A stretch of DNA of 64,000 bases from Spirosoma arboris (GTDB taxonomy: Bacteria > Bacteroidota > Bacteroidia > Cytophagales > Spirosomataceae): positions 1 to 64,000 of the forward strand of contig NZ_WPIN01000016.1 in the NCBI RefSeq assembly GCF_009754945.1, read 5' to 3'. Made by a program: the position numbers and the translations under genes. The notes below the pieces were generated by a model. That model did not search any database and was not told the DNA's origin. It was given only the letters and a program-made list of their open reading frames with translations. This document shows, piece by piece, positions 15,913 to 24,368 of this stretch. Within the stretch, counting starts at the first letter, position 1; each line of letters begins with the position of its first letter.

Positions 15913-16014
15913 CCAATAATAATATGCATATAGATATTGGCTGAGCTGTGCTGAGGGGAGGAGCTGAACCGGTTAAACAAATGGCATCAGACTTCTTCCC
16001 TAAGCACAGCTTAG
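15913..16014. promoter_or_regulatory. Candidate oriT region upstream of the relaxase
   Basis: In the 170 bp before the relaxase start there is a 17-bp inverted repeat (15941-15957 with 15998-16014, two mismatches, core AGCTGTGCT / AGCACAGC, 40-nt spacer). Next to it is an AT-rich stretch bounded by CCAATA / TATTGG (15913-15940) with a central ATATGCATAT. Relaxase origins commonly lie here with such repeats. It could also serve as terminator of the gene ending at 16018. Confidence 0.4.
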
Positions 16015-16017
16015 GAC

Positions 16018-16779
16018 TTACATCGCCACCACGATTTCGTCTTCTATGAAGGTATCGGCAACCCGACGTCTAACCTCAGGATCTGCCGGACGGTGACCGT
16101 AAAAATTAAAACCACGTGTTTCATCGGATGTACGCCCTTCCAAAAATGCATTGACTAGTTCTTCGTTGCAGATCATTTCATCGATTTTATCCATAACAAA
16201 CTGATCGCCTTGGTAATAAGCGGCCCGATAACTGAGCGAATAAAAGATACTGCAAATGACAAGTAAGAGGCCAAGAGGTTGGCCGAACATCCAATGAATA
16301 ATTCCAATTATAAGAAAGAAGCCTGGTTCCAATACCGTTTCAATCGTGCGTACATTGGCGGGTTTGCCCATGAAATTAGTCTCATAAAATTGATGATGAA
16401 TGTTCCCCGTTGACAAACTAAACCGGGCAAAATCATAAACGGATGGTAAGAGCTTTATCTCTTTACGACGCTGAACAGCCATTAAGAAAAAGCCGACTAA
16501 AAAGATATACCAGCTCAAAAAATACCGGAGAAACCCCATGATACCTGAGCCATGCAAGCGACCCGCCGAGTCGATAAAATAAAGAGGAAGAAAGGCTAGA
16601 ATAACGAGAATTGTCATTGCGCCTGAAAAAGAATAATAACGCTCGCCAAAATTCTTGCGGATAAAGACCTCCAATAACAGGCGAGGCCAGGAGCAAAACA
16701 CAATAAAAAAACTCAACGTAATTTCTTTAATCGTGTTGGTTCGCTTAAAGACTGTGCGGTAGTACATGTTCTTTGTCAT
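16018..16779 (-). CDS. Multi-pass membrane protein of the transfer module
   Basis: The protein is 253 aa with hydrophobic segments near residues 20-35, 54-70, 83-103 and 152-185. A cytoplasmic tail follows (MDKIDEMICNEELVNAFLEGRTSDETRGFNFYGHRP). No named family is recognised. It lies between the coupling ATPase (23 bp upstream) and the relaxase on the same strand. The ATPase has no membrane segments of its own, so this protein may be its membrane anchor; that is an inference. A second in-frame ATG (MYYRTVF) lies 12 bp downstream of the chosen start. Confidence 0.75.
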   Translation of the reverse strand: MTKNMYYRTVFKRTNTIKEITLSFFIVFCSWPRLLLEVFIRKNFGERYYSFSGAMTILVILAFLPLYFIDSAGRLHGSGIMGFLRYFLSWYIFLVGFFLMAVQRRKEIKLLPSVYDFARFSLSTGNIHHQFYETNFMGKPANVRTIETVLEPGFFLIIGIIHWMFGQPLGLLLVICSIFYSLSYRAAYYQGDQFVMDKIDEMICNEELVNAFLEGRTSDETRGFNFYGHRPADPEVRRRVADTFIEDEIVVAM

Positions 16780-16802
16780 GGATATTAGAAGATAGAGGGT
16801 GA

Positions 16803-18359
16803 TTATGATTGCCGTTGATAGCGTTGGGAAAATATCATCTTGACGTGATTGAAGCCTTTCATCACGCGATCCCCTTGGCGGTGGAGATAGCCTTCCACAA
16901 GATAATTGTTCAGTGGCCCACCGGTTTTTAGGCGCATGAATTCTTCTGGTCGAGCTATCCGCTCCAGCTTAAGGGAGCGGGCTTTGGTCTGAGAAAAATT
17001 TTCTGCTACGGTCGTACTTTGTGTTTCTTCTTCGAAATAAATCTCTCCAATGAGTTCTGATGCGTAACGGTTGGTTTCGATATCGGCATTGGCATGAAAT
17101 ACCTTGGTCGCCAATGTTCCGAGGAAGCTTTTCACTCGGTATTCACTTTTATGGCCCCCCATGGAGGCATAATAATTAGGCAAATTTTGGGAGATATAGA
17201 CAGTGGCCACTCGGCTGCTTCGAGCTGTTGCCTGAAACTCGGCATCATGCTCATGCAAGAAGGTTTGCGCTTCATCTGCCCATAGAAAAACCGGCCTTCC
17301 ATTTTCAACTATATTACGTTTTTCCATGGCCCGTTGCCAGATATATTTGAACAAAACCTGCACATCACGACCGACTTTGTGATAAAGCTTGACCGGTAGG
17401 TTAATCAGGATGATTTTACCATTCAAACTATCCTCTGGCGTGAAAGACGAGGGGCGATGGCAGAACAATGAATAGATAGGCTCACGCGATAATCGAAAGA
17501 GGAAAGCAGTAAAAGAAAACTCGATAATCGACCTTGTTTTATCTGACATGTAAATGAAATTGTCAAAGAAAAAATGATCTAGAGCTTTTATCAGACGAGC
17601 TTCGGGTAAGACTTCGAGTAGTTCTGTATGAAATATGGCATCATCCTTAAACAGTTGGCGTTCTTTTTCAGGACGGGAAGCGCTCCAATGAGCGACTTGT
17701 TCTGCAACGACATGTCGAGCCTTTTCAAACGCCTGATCAAAGGCTTTCCCTACATAGGTTGCGGGATTTAATTGCAGATGTTCATCAGGTTTAGGAATGG
17801 TCTGCACAATGTCGAACATTTGAGACACTGTTACTTGCCCATAAGCCAGTTTACAAAGATCCAGGATATTGAAAATTAGCATATCCAATGCGGACTCCCA
17901 AAACGCATCGTCAGATCTGCCACTATTTTGTTCTTGACCCGAACGAATGACCGTTTTAAGGACTTGAACGATATTGTCGGTTAACGATCCTTCTCCATCT
18001 TCTACAGCTGACACATAATTTAGGAAATTAAAACTATGCTGTCCGCCTGGTTCGAGTATTAACAGATCGTCTTCACGCCCCGTCTGCTGGCAATACTCTT
18101 GCCAGATCAATTTTTCATCGGGTTTTACGGTTAATACCAGTCCACCAAATCCATTAATCAGGTATTTGTGGGCAAATAAACGGCCAGAGCCTGATGTTTT
18201 GCCAGACCCAATTCCCCCGAAAATTTGCACGCCTTCAACTGCATGCCGTGCTGTCCAACTCGTTCGTTCAACAGCAGAAATCAAATCAATTAGTGGTTGG
18301 TCAAGATCATAGTCATGCATGCGTGTGGCAGAGAATGTTGCTTGGCAGTATATGAGCAA
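16803..18359 (-). CDS. VirD4/TraG-type coupling ATPase (soluble T4CP)
   Basis: The protein is 518 aa. Walker A is GGIGSGKT (about 48-55), Walker B is VFLWADEAQTF, and the C-terminal region fits the TraM-recognition/TraD family (ATVYISQNLPNYYASMGG, then FLGTLATKVFHANAD). It couples the relaxase-DNA complex to a mating channel. The usual N-terminal membrane helices are missing, as in soluble T4CPs; the next gene encodes a membrane protein. A start at the internal MHDYDLDQ is possible. No mating-pore genes follow, so the element must borrow a channel. Confidence 0.88.
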   Translation of the reverse strand: MLIYCQATFSATRMHDYDLDQPLIDLISAVERTSWTARHAVEGVQIFGGIGSGKTSGSGRLFAHKYLINGFGGLVLTVKPDEKLIWQEYCQQTGREDDLLILEPGGQHSFNFLNYVSAVEDGEGSLTDNIVQVLKTVIRSGQEQNSGRSDDAFWESALDMLIFNILDLCKLAYGQVTVSQMFDIVQTIPKPDEHLQLNPATYVGKAFDQAFEKARHVVAEQVAHWSASRPEKERQLFKDDAIFHTELLEVLPEARLIKALDHFFFDNFIYMSDKTRSIIEFSFTAFLFRLSREPIYSLFCHRPSSFTPEDSLNGKIILINLPVKLYHKVGRDVQVLFKYIWQRAMEKRNIVENGRPVFLWADEAQTFLHEHDAEFQATARSSRVATVYISQNLPNYYASMGGHKSEYRVKSFLGTLATKVFHANADIETNRYASELIGEIYFEEETQSTTVAENFSQTKARSLKLERIARPEEFMRLKTGGPLNNYLVEGYLHRQGDRVMKGFNHVKMIFSQRYQRQS

Positions 18360-18578
18360 GAGTTAAACGTTTTTTATTAACCTTACGAAGGCTGATTCAG
18401 AATGAAATCGGAATGGCACCTTTAAACTAATCATCTTGGCTATGACTAGTCTCTGAAGTTGCCCAAATGCCTTATTTTCTTCCCCAACACGGGTTTTCAC
18501 TAATCAAAAGAAGAGAATTATGAAACAGGCTCACCTTAATTTTGTAAGTAGCCTACGACTTTATAACTATAAACTGAG

Positions 18579-19334
18579 ATGGACCCTGCGAGAGTTTTGA
18601 TTATCGAGGATCAGTTACTTACGGCCAATGTCTTGAAAGAAGGCTTATTAAAAGCAGGCTATGAAATTAGTGGGATCGCTCAGAATTATGAGGAGGCTAT
18701 GGAGATTGTAAGAACTCATAACCCAGATTTTGCTTTAATTGATATTCAACTGGAAGAGGGCTCTTTAGATGGCATAGCAACTGCACTTGCTCTGTTGCGT
18801 TATAAAGAAATGCCCATTATTTATTTGACCGCAAATACAGATGTTTTCAACCGAGCAAAAGATACAAATCCAACTGCTTTTTTAGAAAAGCCTTTTCGAA
18901 TAAAAGAACTGCTCCTTCAAATTGAGCTTGCTATTCATAATTTTTATACCAGTTCGGTGCCCTATAATATCCGCCAAACAGATCATTTATTTCTCCCCTT
19001 TGATAAGGCTCACATTCGAGTCCCAAAGGAGGATATATGCTACATAAAAGCCCAGCGAAACTACTCTGACGTATTTTTAACGCGCGATCGATATAAAAAA
19101 ATTTTCCCTGACAAGAATAGCTATTCGCCAGTCCTTTTAACTCTTAATGCCGGATATTTATTCAAACACCTCCCGGCAAATTTTTTCCAATTGTCACGTT
19201 CAATCATTATTAATCTGAACTACGTTGATCGTGTTGAATCAGATATGATTCACCTGGAAGGCGATTTGTTACCCATCCCCGAAGGGAAGTATAAATTATT
19301 GCTTGAGCGGCTCAACACGATTAAGAGTCGGTAA
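18579..19334 (+). CDS. LytTR-family response regulator
   Basis: The protein is 251 aa. Receiver domain 1-120: RVLIIEDQ acidic pair, phospho-acceptor Asp in DFALIDIQLE, then IIYLTAN and FLEKPF with the conserved Lys. LytTR DNA-binding domain from about 140 (DICYIKAQRNYSDVFLTRD ... LPANFFQLSRSIIINLNYVDRVE). It lies 91 bp upstream of the histidine kinase on the same strand, and the pair forms one two-component system. The signal and target genes are not evident. The 218 bp upstream hold no gene and should contain the promoter. Confidence 0.9.
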   Translation: MDPARVLIIEDQLLTANVLKEGLLKAGYEISGIAQNYEEAMEIVRTHNPDFALIDIQLEEGSLDGIATALALLRYKEMPIIYLTANTDVFNRAKDTNPTAFLEKPFRIKELLLQIELAIHNFYTSSVPYNIRQTDHLFLPFDKAHIRVPKEDICYIKAQRNYSDVFLTRDRYKKIFPDKNSYSPVLLTLNAGYLFKHLPANFFQLSRSIIINLNYVDRVESDMIHLEGDLLPIPEGKYKLLLERLNTIKSR

Positions 19335-19425
19335 TGGAAAGATCCCTGGGGTGGATCGCACATTGAGCTAAAACCGACTCACCTTTCTTCTTTATGGCTT
19401 TTTATACTACTGATTTAAGCTGCCT

Positions 19426-21258
19426 ATGGATCGCGTCTATTTAACCTTTCTATTTCTTATATCGCTCCTTTTTAGGTCTGGATTAGCTCAGCCAGTGAAA
19501 ACCGCTGGATTTCCAGACTCAATAAACACCTATTTGCCTGATATTGAGCCAAAGGCCAAATTGCAACAATTGAAGGATGATTTATGGAGCGCACAATTAC
19601 AGCATAATAAGATTGAAATAGGTGAAATCAGCTATCGGCTCGGTAAATTTTATCAAGGGGTAAGTCAGTATCTACCAGCCAGATATTGGTTCCTGCAATC
19701 GGTACGTATACGAGAGCCGCTCGGTCCTTCAGCGGACCTGGTAAAACTGTATATCCAATTAAGTAGCAACTATGGGATCGTATCGATGCAAACACGAAGT
19801 CTTTGGTATGCACAGCAAGCCTTAAAAACCGCCAGGCTGATGCGTGCCCCTGACTCAACTCATAGTCGAATGAGCGCCTATATGGTCATGGGGAATTTGC
19901 ATGCCTCAGCCTGTCAGCAAGGACATACCAAGGCAAGTCGTGCACCTGTTCTGCATCCATTGAATAGCAATAACGCATCTGTCGTTCTGCAAAAAGTTGT
20001 GATTGACCGGATTCCCTGTGACAGTGCATTCTACTATTACAAATTAGCGCTACAACAGGCCCGGTTATTAAATGAACCAGATGAAGTATCGGGGATAACG
20101 GTTGATTTGGGAGCTTTATGGGCCCGAATTAATATTCAGCGTGCCATTCCTTATTATCAAGCGGCTTTGGCCAATTACATCTCTTCTCAACGTCCCACGC
20201 AGACCGTCTCAACGCGTCTATTACTGGCCGACTGCTATCTCACCCTGCATAAACCATTACTAGCCCGACGTTTCTTAGAAGACGCTAAGCAGGGCTATCA
20301 GACAGCACACCTGAATAGTCCAACCCTAGAAAGGAGACTAGCCAGCGGATATGATGAATTTTACCGGCAAACAGGTGATTATCAAAAAGCCTATACTTAT
20401 CAGAAGCAAGTTTATGAATGGAAGCTCGCAGCCTTAAATACAGATCGAAATGGCGCCATTACGCGACTAGGGTTGGAATACGAAACCGAAAAACGAGAAG
20501 CGAAGCTAAAAAGTCAGCAACAGGCTTTAATCCTGAGCACTGAAAAACTAAGCGCTGAACAGAACCTAAGGAATGCCTTATTAGGTGGACTAGGAATTGC
20601 AGTCGGAGTAGGGGTTGCCCTTTATCGACTTTATCAAATCAATCGGCGTATTAGTCGCCAGAATGCTCAGCTCGTGACAGAGCAAAACCACCGGGTTAAA
20701 AACAATCTTCAGGCTATTTCCGATCTGCTGACACTTCAATCTTTCCAGCTAACGGATGTGACGACTAAAAAAGTAATTTCAGGCATACAGCATAGAATAC
20801 AATCCATCGAATTGCTTCACAAAAGACTTTACGATAACCCCCAACAAGCACTCGCGGTAAAACTCAATGTCTATATTTCTGAACTCGTCATTCGTATTCT
20901 AGAGACATACGGCTTAGAGACCATTGAGCCTATATATACAATTAACGATGTCTGGTTGTCAGCCGATCAGACGTTGCCCTTTGGGCTAATTCTGTCCGAA
21001 ATTGTTACCAATGCCTGTAAATATGCCTTTGTCGGACATTCTGCCCCTCAATTAATTATACGACTGGAATGTGTCGGCACTACGATACAACTGGTCGTGC
21101 ATGATAATGGCCCTGGATTTTTGCTATCTGACGATGAACTCACCACTTACGGATTGAAACTCGTGAAGATGCAAGTGCAGCAACTCAAAGGATATTATAC
21201 AATTATCAATCAGAATGGCACTCAGTTTAAGCTAACGTTCTCGTTACCTAAACTTTGA
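19426..21258 (+). CDS. TPR-containing sensor histidine kinase (HisKA_2 type)
   Basis: The protein is 610 aa. Signal peptide 1-21 (...RSGLAQ), a TPR-like helical sensor region to about 370, one transmembrane segment near 383-403 (NALLGGLGIAVGVGVAL), then a HisKA_2 phosphorylation motif EQNHRVKNNLQAISDLL. The HATPase domain has EIVTNACKYAF (N box), DNGPGF (G1) and TYGLKLVKMQVQQL (G2). This is the layout of Bacteroidota envelope-sensing kinases paired with LytTR regulators. The partner gene is directly upstream. Confidence 0.9.
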   Translation: MDRVYLTFLFLISLLFRSGLAQPVKTAGFPDSINTYLPDIEPKAKLQQLKDDLWSAQLQHNKIEIGEISYRLGKFYQGVSQYLPARYWFLQSVRIREPLGPSADLVKLYIQLSSNYGIVSMQTRSLWYAQQALKTARLMRAPDSTHSRMSAYMVMGNLHASACQQGHTKASRAPVLHPLNSNNASVVLQKVVIDRIPCDSAFYYYKLALQQARLLNEPDEVSGITVDLGALWARINIQRAIPYYQAALANYISSQRPTQTVSTRLLLADCYLTLHKPLLARRFLEDAKQGYQTAHLNSPTLERRLASGYDEFYRQTGDYQKAYTYQKQVYEWKLAALNTDRNGAITRLGLEYETEKREAKLKSQQQALILSTEKLSAEQNLRNALLGGLGIAVGVGVALYRLYQINRRISRQNAQLVTEQNHRVKNNLQAISDLLTLQSFQLTDVTTKKVISGIQHRIQSIELLHKRLYDNPQQALAVKLNVYISELVIRILETYGLETIEPIYTINDVWLSADQTLPFGLILSEIVTNACKYAFVGHSAPQLIIRLECVGTTIQLVVHDNGPGFLLSDDELTTYGLKLVKMQVQQLKGYYTIINQNGTQFKLTFSLPKL

Positions 21259-21542
21259 TTGATGGGCAATGAGCCGTATCTAGATCAGTAAGAGCAATAG
21301 GCTAACGTTTATGTTTGCAGCGATGCCGTGCTAAAATTCGAAGAATGCCTAACCGAATGAATTTCGTACGATCTTATAGCTCTTCAAAGACGATTTTAGA
21401 TTAAAATTTATCCCTATTTCGGATAAGAGACCAGCGAAAAGGAGACAAATAGTGTTGATTTGGGCCAACTGAAGTGATGAATAGGCCCTCTCACGGAACT
21501 TCTGAAGGAAAAAATGTTGTACCTATGTTGTACCAAGCAAAA
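21259..21542. other. Non-coding stretch between the kinase and tRNA-Met
   Basis: No gene is recognised. Near its right end a direct repeat TGTTGTACC occurs twice (about 21513-21521 and 21523-21532), the kind of word seen upstream of integrase genes. No integrase follows, so it may be a scar of an older insertion beside the tRNA. Confidence 0.35.
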
Positions 21543-21574
21543 AGGCCATCACGAATTTTTATTCGTAATGGCCT
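21543..21574 (-). terminator. Terminator of tRNA-Met
   Basis: AGGCCATCACGAAT pairs with ATTCGTAATGGCCT (one mismatch). On the minus strand it is followed by TTTTTGC. It lies 11 bp after the tRNA 3' end. Confidence 0.85.
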
Positions 21575-21585
21575 GATTATCAGAG

Positions 21586-21659
21586 TAGCGGGGAGCAGGA
21601 TCGAACTGCCGACCTTAGGGTTATGAATCCTACGCTCTAACCATCTGAGCTACCCCGCC
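21586..21659 (-). tRNA. tRNA-Met (anticodon CAT)
   Basis: A 74-nt cloverleaf on the minus strand: acceptor GGCGGGG / CCCCGCT, D stem GCTC / GAGC, anticodon loop TTCATAA, T stem GGCAG / CTGCT with loop TTCGATC, discriminator A. CCA is not encoded. The acceptor pairs at position 1 (a G-U), so the elongator type is more likely than the initiator. tRNAs are common targets of P4-type integrases, but no matching att repeat was found at the integrase end. Confidence 0.92.
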
Positions 21660-21670
21660 GTTTGATTCCA

Positions 21671-21701
21671 CAAAAGTAAGGAAAAATCGGCTTTTGACAA
21701 A
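21671..21701 (-). promoter_or_regulatory. Promoter of tRNA-Met
   Basis: On the minus strand a Bacteroidota-type -7 box TACTTTTG (21671-21678) is preceded 19 nt upstream by TTTG (21698-21701). The tRNA begins 11 bp downstream of the -7 box. Confidence 0.65.
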
Positions 21702-21709
21702 AAACAGCG

Positions 21710-21741
21710 TTGACTTTCGCAAAAAAAATCGTTTACCTTTG
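21710..21741 (+). promoter_or_regulatory. Promoter of the START-like gene
   Basis: TTGAC at 21710-21714 and TACCTTTG (TAnnTTTG) at 21734-21741, 19 nt apart, match the Bacteroidota primary sigma consensus. The start codon is at 21769. It is divergent with the tRNA promoter. Confidence 0.68.
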
Positions 21742-21768
21742 CCAATGACCCCTTTTGTATAATAAGTT

Positions 21769-22161
21769 ATGGAGAAATTGAAATTTATCACCGAATATGA
21801 ACTTCGGGCCTCTCCCAAAATGCTGTTCCCTTACATTAGCACGGCATCAGGCCTGTCGCAATGGTTTGCCAGCAAAGTCAATACAATGCCTGAGCAACGG
21901 TTCGATTTTCAATGGGATAACGAAAGTCACATTGCCCGGCAGGTATCGATGAGACAAAATAAAGGGGTTCGCTTTGAGTTTTTAAATACGGACGATAATG
22001 AGTCTGACAATAACTATGTTGACTTTCGGGTCGATCAAAGCGAATTGACCCAATCGACGTTTCTTCGCATTACCGACTACTCCAGTACCACCGACGAAGA
22101 AGAACTCAAAGATCTTTGGGATGGTTTAATGGATAAGCTGAAAGAAATTGTTGGCAGTTAA
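21769..22161 (+). CDS. START-like (SRPBCC/AHSA1) domain protein
   Basis: The protein is 130 aa: MEKLKFITEYELRASPKMLFPYISTASGLSQWFASKV, then alternating strands with an acidic middle and a C-terminal helix (LKDLWDGLMDKLKEIVG). It matches the START-like domain proteins conserved across Bacteroidota. Ligand and function are unknown. It begins a plus-strand run with the permease that follows. Confidence 0.85.
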   Translation: MEKLKFITEYELRASPKMLFPYISTASGLSQWFASKVNTMPEQRFDFQWDNESHIARQVSMRQNKGVRFEFLNTDDNESDNNYVDFRVDQSELTQSTFLRITDYSSTTDEEELKDLWDGLMDKLKEIVGS

Positions 22162-22273
22162 CATTATTTACGAACTGCGATAAACGGTTTACGGCCTTAT
22201 ATCTGTTATTAAATCGTAATTCGTATGCTCCGGTGATGCGGTATAGCAGCTAAAGAAGGATCGTATAGCGTAC

Positions 22274-23794
22274 ATGAAAAAAATAGATAAATTAATACTC
22301 GGCTCGTTTTGGGGGCCGTTTTTTTTGACACTTGGCGTTGTCATCTTTATTTTTCTGATGCGACTGCTCATGTTTTATATTGATGATTTTGTTACGAAAG
22401 ACCTCGATCTGGCCACCTTCGGCCGATTGCTCTTCTACTTTGCCCTCCTAACTATACCAACCGCCTTACCACTGGCTGTCTTGCTTTCGTCGCTGATGAC
22501 TTTTGGAAACCTCGGCGAATTTTTTGAATTGACTGCCCTCAAAAGTGCCGGGATTTCGCTTACAAGGGCTATGCAGCCCTTGCTAATCGTTGCTATCGGT
22601 ATAAGCGCTTTTTCATTCTGGTTCAATAATTCGGTTTCGCCCTGGGCAAATCTGAAAGGTTATAGCCTACTCTACGACATAAAAACTGCCAAAGCTACTC
22701 TGAATCTCAAGGAGGGGATATTTTACAACGATTTGCCGGGCTACAGCATTAAAGTAGATCACAAAATTAAGGGACCAAAAGACAGTAAAAACGGTGATTT
22801 GCTGAAAGGGTTAGTTATTTATAAGCACTCAACAAGCGGACTTGAATCGGGTAACCGCGAAATTATTTTGGCCGATTCGGGGCGGATGTATATAGATAAA
22901 GACCGCTCTTATCTTGTTTTTCAACTCTTCAATGGCAATGATTATCAAGAGTATTCAGATAATAATACCGTCAGTTTTGCCAGTGGTGGTATGACTAATA
23001 GTACTAGAGGAGCGCAGTTCATGCGGAACGGCTTTAAAGATTATCGGCTCGTAATCAGCATGGAGTCGTTTGGTATTAAACGTACCGATGAAAATCAGTT
23101 TGAGTACCATGAGTATATGAAAAATCTGAATGAACTTTCGACTCTAACGGACTCACTGCGAAAAGATTACACCAAGACAAGTCTGAATGTGGCTAGTACG
23201 TCGCGGCAATATTATAATTATCAATTTAAAGCAGACGCGGCTCTTCGACAAAAGGCAGTGAAAGATGGGAAATGGGTTGACTCACTTTTGAAAAAACGAG
23301 CCATTCCGACCCCAGATTTGGCGCAGGCTGCCCTGAGTCAGGCGCAAAATATTTTATCCTATTCAACATCTAATGTAACTTATCTGACCGAAAAGGAAAA
23401 GGGTGTCTGGAAGTATCAATTAGAAACTCATCACAAATTCACGCAGTCGATTTCCATTTTCGTCATGTTTCTGATTGGTGCGTCGATGGGGGCTATTATT
23501 AAGAAAGGAGGATTTGGGGTACCCGTACTCATTGCTATTGTCTTCTTTATTTTCCTGTATGTATTGACCATTGCAGGTGATAAATATGCTAAAGACGGAT
23601 TACTTTGGGTACCCTTGGGTGCCTGGATGGCTAATATTGTCTTACTTCCAATTGGGTTATTACTGATGCAACGTGCCCGGCACGATTCACGCTTGTTCGA
23701 TAAAGATGTTTATGTAATAGCCTGGGAACGAATGAAACGAAAATTTGTAGACTTTAAAAATCGTCGTTCATCAATTATTAGCCATCAGACTTAA
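22274..23794 (+). CDS. LptF/LptG (YjgP/YjgQ) family permease
   Basis: The protein is 506 aa. It has an N-terminal membrane block (about 12-125, three to four helices, MKKIDKLILGSFWGPFFLTLGVVIFIFLMRLL), a long periplasmic region, and a C-terminal membrane block (about 393-475, SISIFVMFLIGASMGAIIKKGGFG). This is the LptF/G layout: the transmembrane subunit that works with LptB to extract LPS from the inner membrane. It is longer than the roughly 360 aa of proteobacterial forms because of an expanded middle section, as usual in Bacteroidota. F versus G cannot be told here. Confidence 0.9.
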   Translation: MKKIDKLILGSFWGPFFLTLGVVIFIFLMRLLMFYIDDFVTKDLDLATFGRLLFYFALLTIPTALPLAVLLSSLMTFGNLGEFFELTALKSAGISLTRAMQPLLIVAIGISAFSFWFNNSVSPWANLKGYSLLYDIKTAKATLNLKEGIFYNDLPGYSIKVDHKIKGPKDSKNGDLLKGLVIYKHSTSGLESGNREIILADSGRMYIDKDRSYLVFQLFNGNDYQEYSDNNTVSFASGGMTNSTRGAQFMRNGFKDYRLVISMESFGIKRTDENQFEYHEYMKNLNELSTLTDSLRKDYTKTSLNVASTSRQYYNYQFKADAALRQKAVKDGKWVDSLLKKRAIPTPDLAQAALSQAQNILSYSTSNVTYLTEKEKGVWKYQLETHHKFTQSISIFVMFLIGASMGAIIKKGGFGVPVLIAIVFFIFLYVLTIAGDKYAKDGLLWVPLGAWMANIVLLPIGLLLMQRARHDSRLFDKDVYVIAWERMKRKFVDFKNRRSSIISHQT

Positions 23795-23832
23795 AAGGGG
23801 CACCATATACAGAAACTATTGATTGATCACTA

Positions 23833-23861
23833 GTGACTATCGACTATTTTTGCTAACTTTG
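23833..23861 (+). promoter_or_regulatory. Likely rpsO promoter
   Basis: TAACTTTG at 23854-23861 fits TAnnTTTG, with GTGAC near 23833 as a weak -33 match. It lies 39 bp before the rpsO start codon. Confidence 0.45.
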
Positions 23862-23900
23862 CACCCAAATTCAACTTTTCATTTTATTAGCTGTCTGAAG

Positions 23901-24176
23901 ATGTATCTAACGACCGAAAAAAAACAGGAGATATTCTCCACCTCGGGCCATGCCAAAAGCGCAGCGGACACCGGGTCGGCCGAATCCCAGATCGCGCTGT
24001 TCACTTACCGGATCAGTCATTTAACTGAGCACCTGAAAGTTCACAAGCACGATTACGGCACCCAACTGGGTCTTTTAAAATTAGTAGGTAAGCGTCGGCG
24101 GCTGCTGAATTACCTCCTGAAGAAAGACATCACGCGATACCGGGCTATACTGGCCTCGCTGGGATTGCGGAAGTAA
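23901..24176 (+). CDS. rpsO: 30S ribosomal protein S15
   Basis: The protein is 91 aa, the usual S15 length: MYLTTEKKQEIF...SGHAKSAADTGSAESQIALFTYRISHLTEHLKVHKHDYGTQLGLLKLVGKRRRLLNYLLKKD. It binds 16S rRNA early in 30S assembly. The frame is open further upstream (to 23823), but the promoter box and homology fix the start at 23901. It is followed by a terminator and then pnp, the same order as in many bacteria. Confidence 0.96.
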   Translation: MYLTTEKKQEIFSTSGHAKSAADTGSAESQIALFTYRISHLTEHLKVHKHDYGTQLGLLKLVGKRRRLLNYLLKKDITRYRAILASLGLRK

Positions 24177-24195
24177 TCGGCTACTTCACAAAAAA

Positions 24196-24227
24196 GGGAA
24201 TCTGCACATAGTAGATTCCCTCATTTT
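24196..24227. terminator. rpsO terminator
   Basis: GGGAATCT (24196-24203) pairs with AGATTCCC (24213-24220), followed by TCATTTTTG and preceded by an A-run, 20 bp after the stop. Confidence 0.85.
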
Positions 24228-24290
24228 TGTAGTTTCTATAAGAATGTGGTGAAAACCCGTTAAGAAACAAATTAAAGTTAAAAAATCCGG

Positions 24291-24334
24291 AAACGGTTGG
24301 TGGTTATTGAGGCATCAGACCACCGAAGCGGTTT
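24291..24334 (+). promoter_or_regulatory. Stem-loop in the pnp leader
   Basis: AAACGGTTGGTGGT pairs with ACCACCGAAGCGGTTT across a 14-nt loop with a small bulge, 34 bp before the pnp start. In E. coli pnp is autoregulated through a leader stem cut by RNase III; the same role here is an inference. Confidence 0.45.
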
Positions 24335-24368
24335 AAAGCTGTAAGAGGACGTATTCAAAATCTGTTGT

